Shown here in pieces: positions 59,850 to 64,000 of a stretch of DNA of 64,000 nucleotides. Position numbers and translations under genes: made by a program. The DNA is from Nocardioides jiangsuensis. Its GTDB lineage: Bacteria; Actinomycetota; Actinomycetes; Propionibacteriales; Nocardioidaceae. The notes below the pieces were generated by a model that was not told the DNA's origin, ran no database searches, and saw nothing but the letters and a program-made list of their open reading frames with translations. The DNA is taken from the NCBI RefSeq assembly GCF_019679455.1, contig NZ_JAIEZQ010000001.1:558001-622000 (forward strand). Direction: 5' to 3'. Each line of letters starts with the position of its first letter. Position 1 is the stretch's first letter.

Positions 59850-60389
59850 ATGTCTGGTTGTGACCAGGGTTCGACCCGGGGGGAAAGCCGTCGCAAGCGC
59901 AAGGAGCGAGGCGCGGTGGCCGTCGAGTTCGCGCTCGTGCTGCCGCTGCTCGTGATGATGATGCTGGGCACGATCACCGGCGGGCTGGCGTACACCCGCA
60001 GCATCGGCCTGACCAACGCCGTGCGGGAGGGCGCCCGGTTCGGCGCCACCGGCGACATCGCCGCCGCCACCTGGGCGACAGACGTGATCGACCGCGTGCG
60101 CGAGACCCAGTTCGACGACGGGATCACCGCCGGCGCGTCCACGACGACCGTGTGTGTCCAGGTGATCGGCGCCACCCCCGTGGCGCCGTTCTGCAGTGAC
60201 GCGGGGGTCAACCCTCCCCCGCCACCGGCCTTCCCGGTCGCCGACGCGGACCTGCCTGCGCTCGGCGCGGGCGAGTGCCTGGTGAAGGTGTGGGCGTCCC
60301 GGCACTTCGAAATCACGCTCGGAGTGGCCACGCCCAAGCAGGGCGACATGATCCGCCACTCGGTGGCTCGCTACGAGAGGGACTGCTGA
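59850..60389 (+). CDS. TadE-like protein
   Basis: 179 aa. Basic N-terminus RRKRKERGAVAVEFALVLPLLVMMMLGTITGGLAYTRS is the Flp-pilin/TadE prepilin-type segment: a Gly-x5-Glu (GAVAVE) processing site followed by a hydrophobic helix. The rest is a small extracellular domain with a Cys pair. TadE minor pseudopilins work with Tad/Flp secretion. GAGGGG precedes ATG 59850. The TadG-like gene starts 1 nt after its stop. Confidence 0.85.
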   Translation: MSGCDQGSTRGESRRKRKERGAVAVEFALVLPLLVMMMLGTITGGLAYTRSIGLTNAVREGARFGATGDIAAATWATDVIDRVRETQFDDGITAGASTTTVCVQVIGATPVAPFCSDAGVNPPPPPAFPVADADLPALGAGECLVKVWASRHFEITLGVATPKQGDMIRHSVARYERDC

Positions 60390-60390
60390 G

Positions 60391-62289
60391 ATGCGCCGCC
60401 TCAACGCCCGGCTGCGCGGACGCAGGGACGAGCGCGGCGCGGTCGCGATCATGGTGGCGATCAGCCTCACCGCCCTGCTCGTCGTCGTCGCGATGGTCCT
60501 CGACTTCGGCCTGGTCCGGATGGACCGGCAGTCCAACAAGTCCGCTGCCGACTCCGCGGTCGGCGCCGGCATGCGCGCGCTCGACGGGGGCACCGGCGAG
60601 ATCTACTCCTACCGCGGTGTCTGCGAGGCGATCGACTACCTGAACGCCAACCAGCCCGAGCTCGACGGCGCTGGCCTCGCGTGGGGCGAGTGCGGCGGAG
60701 CCAGGGACTCCGTGGTGTGCAAGCCCGGCGTGCCCAGCACGGCGGCGAACTTCGCCCAGACCGTGACCACGCCGGACGACGTCGAGTACCTGGTCGAGAT
60801 CAGCATCCCGTACGTGCTGGCCGACCACCCCGAGTTCCAGGAGGAGACCAAGGCCACCCTCGCCGGCGACCAGGGCGAGCCGGCCGAGCAGGGCTGCGAC
60901 CAGATCGGCGTCCAGATCACCCAGACGCGGCAGCCGGGGCTGGGCAGCATCGCCTCGGACGAGGACATCGTCTCCCGGGTCCGCTCGGTCGGCCGGGTCA
61001 CCATCGGCAACGACGGCCAGGGGGCCGTGGCGCTGCTGCTCCTGGAGCGGCACGACTGCCGGGCGATCGACACCGTCGGTGGGGCGAGCGTCCACGTCTA
61101 CGGCACCGCCGAGATGCCCGGCATGATCCACACCGACAGCCTCGGCGACGGCGACGACTGCAACTCCGTGAACAAGGTGTACAACGGCAACCACACCAAC
61201 GGCATCGTCGCGGACGAGTCCGACGACGGCCTCCTGCCCGGCCTCCTGAGCACGGCCGCGCTGAGCGGCGCCGCCGCTGCGGTCGCCGGCAACGCCACCG
61301 ACCCGATCGACCAGGTGCACGGCGGCCCCTACCCGCCGGGCAACCCCCCGGAGGGCCGCGACCCGGTCACCCGTCGCCCCGTCGACAACCGGTGGCTCGA
61401 CGCCGTACGCACCCAGGACGCGGTCGGCTACGCCAAGACGGTGATGACCCCCGCGGCCGCGACAGCCGCCGGCTACACGCTGAGCACCCTGGTCGGCAGT
61501 GGGTGCAACCTCGCCGGCGCGGAGCTGACCGCGGTCAAGCTCTACGTGGACTGCAACACCGGACCCGGGTTCACCCAGGCAGGCGTCACCCTGCCCGACG
61601 CGGTCGAGGTCGTCTTCAACGGCAAGGTGAAGGCGGACAACCTCTCCATGCCCAAGGCGACCGGGGTCTACGTCTACGGGGAGTGGGGCGGCAGCGGGCT
61701 GGCCTTCGACGTCTCGCCGTCCTTCCGCCTGCACCACTTCGGCGCCGCCACGTGCTCGTCCGCGCCCACGGGCGACGTCAACAACCGTGCGGTTCTCTAC
61801 ATCGCCGGTGGCTTCCTGAAGTCGGCCAACTCCTCGTCGTTCCTCCAGATGTGCAACACCACGCTCATCATGGGCGGCGCCCAGGTCGGTGGCTGCCTGC
61901 CTGCGACCAACGGCGTCGACCCGGTGGACAACGCGTGTAACGGGATCATCCAGATCACCGGTGGCTCGCAGGACTGGACGGCGCCCAACTCGACGTCGGA
62001 CACCGCCGACCCTTCGAAGTGGGCACTGTTCGAGGACCTCGCGCTCTGGACCGAGGCCTGGGGCGCGCACACCATGGCCGGTGGCGGCACCATGCACCTG
62101 TCCGGCGTGTTCATGCTCCCCGAGGCCGACGCCTTCAACATCAAGGGCGGCGGTCTCCAGGACGTGCGGAACTCGCAGTACATCGCCCGCAAGCTCAACG
62201 TCACGGGTGGCGGTGCGCTCGAGATGGAGCCGAACGCCAAGGACGTGGTGACCATCCCGGTCCTCGGCGGCTTCTCGTTCGTCCGCTGA
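60391..62289 (+). CDS. Large TadG-like pilus-assembly protein
   Basis: 632 aa. N-terminal TadG_N segment: RRDERGAVAIMVAISLTALLVVVAMVLDFGLVRMDRQSNKSAADSAVGAGMRAL (membrane helix at 20-45 followed by the SAADSA motif). The long remainder (70-632) is extracellular, rich in Gly, Asn, Thr and Val, with multiple cysteines and beta-strand repeats, suggesting a beta-helix or fibre-like domain. It lacks an obvious vWA MIDAS motif (DxSxS). No Tad ATPase or membrane platform gene is in the window. Confidence 0.8.
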   Translation: MRRLNARLRGRRDERGAVAIMVAISLTALLVVVAMVLDFGLVRMDRQSNKSAADSAVGAGMRALDGGTGEIYSYRGVCEAIDYLNANQPELDGAGLAWGECGGARDSVVCKPGVPSTAANFAQTVTTPDDVEYLVEISIPYVLADHPEFQEETKATLAGDQGEPAEQGCDQIGVQITQTRQPGLGSIASDEDIVSRVRSVGRVTIGNDGQGAVALLLLERHDCRAIDTVGGASVHVYGTAEMPGMIHTDSLGDGDDCNSVNKVYNGNHTNGIVADESDDGLLPGLLSTAALSGAAAAVAGNATDPIDQVHGGPYPPGNPPEGRDPVTRRPVDNRWLDAVRTQDAVGYAKTVMTPAAATAAGYTLSTLVGSGCNLAGAELTAVKLYVDCNTGPGFTQAGVTLPDAVEVVFNGKVKADNLSMPKATGVYVYGEWGGSGLAFDVSPSFRLHHFGAATCSSAPTGDVNNRAVLYIAGGFLKSANSSSFLQMCNTTLIMGGAQVGGCLPATNGVDPVDNACNGIIQITGGSQDWTAPNSTSDTADPSKWALFEDLALWTEAWGAHTMAGGGTMHLSGVFMLPEADAFNIKGGGLQDVRNSQYIARKLNVTGGGALEMEPNAKDVVTIPVLGGFSFVR

Positions 62290-62297
62290 GACGCGCG

Positions 62298-63392
62298 GTG
62301 CGGGTCGTGGACGAGTCAGTGGCCACGACCGGCCGGTGGCGGCTCGGTCACCGGCCCGCGCTCGACGGGGTGCGCGGGCTGGCGATCCTGCTGGTGCTCT
62401 ACGACCACGTCCGGCTCCCCGGTCTCGGGGCCGCGGGGCCGGCCGGGGTCACGGTGTTCTTCTGCCTCAGCGGCTTCCTGATCACCGCGCTGCTCCTCCA
62501 GGAGCACGCCGCGCACACCGCCATCGACCTGGTGGCGTTCTACCGCCGCCGGGTGCTGCGCCTGCTGCCGGCACTGGTCGCGTTCCTGGTCGTGATGACG
62601 GCCGTGGCGCTCGCTCTCGGATTCCCTACAGGCAAGAGCCTGCTCGACACCGTCCCAGTCCTGCTCTACCTGGGGAACTGGGTCCAGGCGTTCGGCGGGC
62701 GCCTCGGCACGGTCGGGATCACGTGGTCGCTCGCGGTCGAGGAGCAGTTCTACCTCGTCTGGCCGGTAGTCGTGCTCGCGCTCGCGCGCTTCGGGCGCAC
62801 CCCACTGCTCGTGGTCGCAGCGCTGGGCTCCGTCTACGCGGTCACGGCCAAGATCGTGCTGTGGGACGGCGGCGCCGGGCTGGACCGCGTCTACTTCGGG
62901 TCGGACACCCAGGCGCTCGGGCTGCTGGTCGGCTGCGCCCTCGCGCTGGTGCTGCACCACGGCCGGCGACTTCCCCGCGTCCCGGGGCGCCTGCTCGGCG
63001 TCCTGCTCGCGGGTCTGCTCGGCTGCGCGGCGCTGCCGGGCGAGCTGGGCCGGTGGGTGGTCTCCACCGTCCTCGTCCCGCTGGTCACCGCCGGGATCAT
63101 CTACGCGGTCGCGACCGACAGCGCGCCCCGGTGGCTGTCCTCGCCCGCGCTCGTGCTGGTCGGCCGCCGCTCCTACGGGATGTACCTGTGGCACACGCTG
63201 CCCGTCCTCGTCGTGCTGCCCGGACTCCGTGAGGCGGTCCCCGCCCCGGTCGCGGTGGTCCTGGCGCTCGCCGCGACCTGGGGGCTGACGCTGTTGTCGT
63301 GGAGGTTCGTCGAGCAGCCGTTCCTCCGCCTGAAGGACCGGCGCGCCGACCGCGCTCCGGCCGAGCACCGGTCCCGCGTGCCGGCCGCCTGA
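62298..63392 (+). CDS. Acyltransferase-3 (OafA-type) membrane protein
   Basis: 364 aa, about ten spans, from GTG 62298 (GTG 62307 also possible; ribosome-binding site weak). HRPALDGVRGLAILLVLYDHVRLPGL holds the conserved His; GVTVFFCLSGFLITALLL and FYRRRVLRLLPAL (RxR motif) follow; ITWSLAVEEQFYLVWPVVV is diagnostic. It transfers acyl groups to surface glycans or lipids. It lies 8 nt after the TadG-like gene and probably shares its transcript. Confidence 0.9.
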   Translation: MRVVDESVATTGRWRLGHRPALDGVRGLAILLVLYDHVRLPGLGAAGPAGVTVFFCLSGFLITALLLQEHAAHTAIDLVAFYRRRVLRLLPALVAFLVVMTAVALALGFPTGKSLLDTVPVLLYLGNWVQAFGGRLGTVGITWSLAVEEQFYLVWPVVVLALARFGRTPLLVVAALGSVYAVTAKIVLWDGGAGLDRVYFGSDTQALGLLVGCALALVLHHGRRLPRVPGRLLGVLLAGLLGCAALPGELGRWVVSTVLVPLVTAGIIYAVATDSAPRWLSSPALVLVGRRSYGMYLWHTLPVLVVLPGLREAVPAPVAVVLALAATWGLTLLSWRFVEQPFLRLKDRRADRAPAEHRSRVPAA

Positions 63393-63414
63393 CCCTCGGT
63401 CGAGCCTCTACCGG

Positions 63415-64000
63415 CTACGGGCGACGGGCGAGGTCCGCCGCGCCGATCACGCCGGCACGGTTGCCCAGCACCGCCTGCCGGATCTGCAGCGTGGGGCGGT
63501 AGTTGCGGCCGGTGAGGTTGGACCGGAAATGCGCCCGGATGGGGTCCAGCAGCAGGTCGCCCGCCTCGGAGACCCCGCCGCCGATCACCACGACCGCCGG
63601 GTCGAGCACGGCGGTCAGCGTGGCGATCCCCTCGCCCAGCCACCGGCCGAGGGCCTCGAGCTGCTCGGCGGCGAACGCGTCGCCGTCCCGGGCGGCCTCG
63701 GTGATCAGCGGGCCGGTGATGTCCTCGACGTTCCCGCCGGCGCGGTCGAGCAGGGACTTCGCGATCAGCGAGCCCTGCGCCGCGAGCTCGCGGGTCTCGC
63801 GCACCAGGGCGGAGCCACTGGCGTACTGCTCCCAGCAGCCACGGTTGCCGCAGCCGCAGATCAGCCCGCCCGGCACCATCCGGATGTGACCGATCTCGGC
63901 GGCCACCCCGAACGCCCCGCGGTGCAGCTCGCCGTTGAGGACGATGCCGCCACCGACCCCGGTGCCGACGGTCACCAGCATGAAGTCGTCGACGTCCGCC
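63415..64000 (-). CDS. Second ROK-family glucokinase, 5' part outside the window
   Basis: C-terminal 194 or so residues; the start is beyond the right edge. MLVTVGTGVGGGIVLNGELHRGAFGVAAEIGHIRMVPGGLICGCGNRGCWEQYASGSAL contains the phosphate loop and zinc motif CxCGxxGCWEQ. The C-terminus VVVIGGGVSEAGDLLLDPIRAHFRSNLTGRNYRPTLQIRQA closely follows the enzyme at 58.7-59.7 kb, so the two are paralogues. It ends 22 nt after the convergent acyltransferase gene. Confidence 0.9.
   Translation of the reverse strand, partial: ADVDDFMLVTVGTGVGGGIVLNGELHRGAFGVAAEIGHIRMVPGGLICGCGNRGCWEQYASGSALVRETRELAAQGSLIAKSLLDRAGGNVEDITGPLITEAARDGDAFAAEQLEALGRWLGEGIATLTAVLDPAVVVIGGGVSEAGDLLLDPIRAHFRSNLTGRNYRPTLQIRQAVLGNRAGVIGAADLARRP

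Overview
The window is very GC-rich, densely packed and full of GTG starts. Gene content points to a high-GC actinobacterium of the Nocardioides type (Nocardioidaceae): an actinobacterial DnaE2, SAV_6107-type HEPN and DUF6504 proteins, an Rv2175c-family protein beside a PASTA Ser/Thr kinase, a class II DAHP synthase, and many genes whose TAnnnT -10 box lies only 6-7 nt before the start codon (leaderless mRNAs). I see no rRNA, tRNA, insertion sequence, phage gene or CRISPR array.

Layout. 1-3.3 kb: SOS-type mutagenesis cassette (DUF6504, HEPN protein, dnaE2 cut by the left edge, all minus) beside a near-perfect LexA box. 3.4-5.5 kb: VOC protein, YbaK-type deacylase, ArsC-like reductase and a STAS protein, closed by a strong terminator. 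5.6-13.6 kb: secreted amidase, a leaderless ATP-grasp/FAD-oxidoreductase pair, metF, polyprenyl diphosphate synthase, barstar-like protein and the Rv2175c homologue. 13.6-22.8 kb: sulfatase, LysM/transglycosylase, PknL-type kinase with four PASTA repeats, endonuclease IV, DMT transporter, pentapeptide/DinB protein with a damaged 5' end, and LtrA. 22.9-26.5 kb: aromatic amino acid block with two unrelated DAHP synthases, one behind a leaderless Tyr/Phe leader peptide and terminator. 26.5-39.6 kb: APC permease, subtilase, RecQ, phosphofructokinase, DUF1028-glycerol kinase pair, coiled-coil protein, metalloprotease-like protein and a NarL-type regulator. 39.7-49.9 kb: accessory-looking block with a BTAD/alpha-beta-hydrolase fusion regulator, a YbhB protein, an oligosaccharide ABC uptake operon with GH13 alpha-glucosidase and divergent ROK repressor, a K+ channel and two small proteins. 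49.9-64 kb: flavin-reductase-like protein, two histidine kinases, acyltransferase, esterase, TIGR00300 protein, polytopic membrane protein, two ROK glucokinases, TadE/TadG-like proteins and an acyltransferase-3 protein.

How the genes work together. The order metF - prenyl synthase - Rv2175c - pknL - class II DAHP synthase - acyltransferase resembles the M. tuberculosis Rv2172c-Rv2182c neighbourhood, here loosened by inserted wall and secreted functions. Cell-wall control (PknL, its likely substrate, LysM/SLT enzyme, amidase), carbon uptake (ABC operon, GH13, ROK regulator, two glucokinases, PfkA, GlpK) and aromatic amino acid entry (two DAHP synthases) are the main themes. The most interesting signals are the leaderless aromatic attenuator, the SOS box with its cassette, the fused BTAD-hydrolase regulator and the recurring leaderless promoter architecture.
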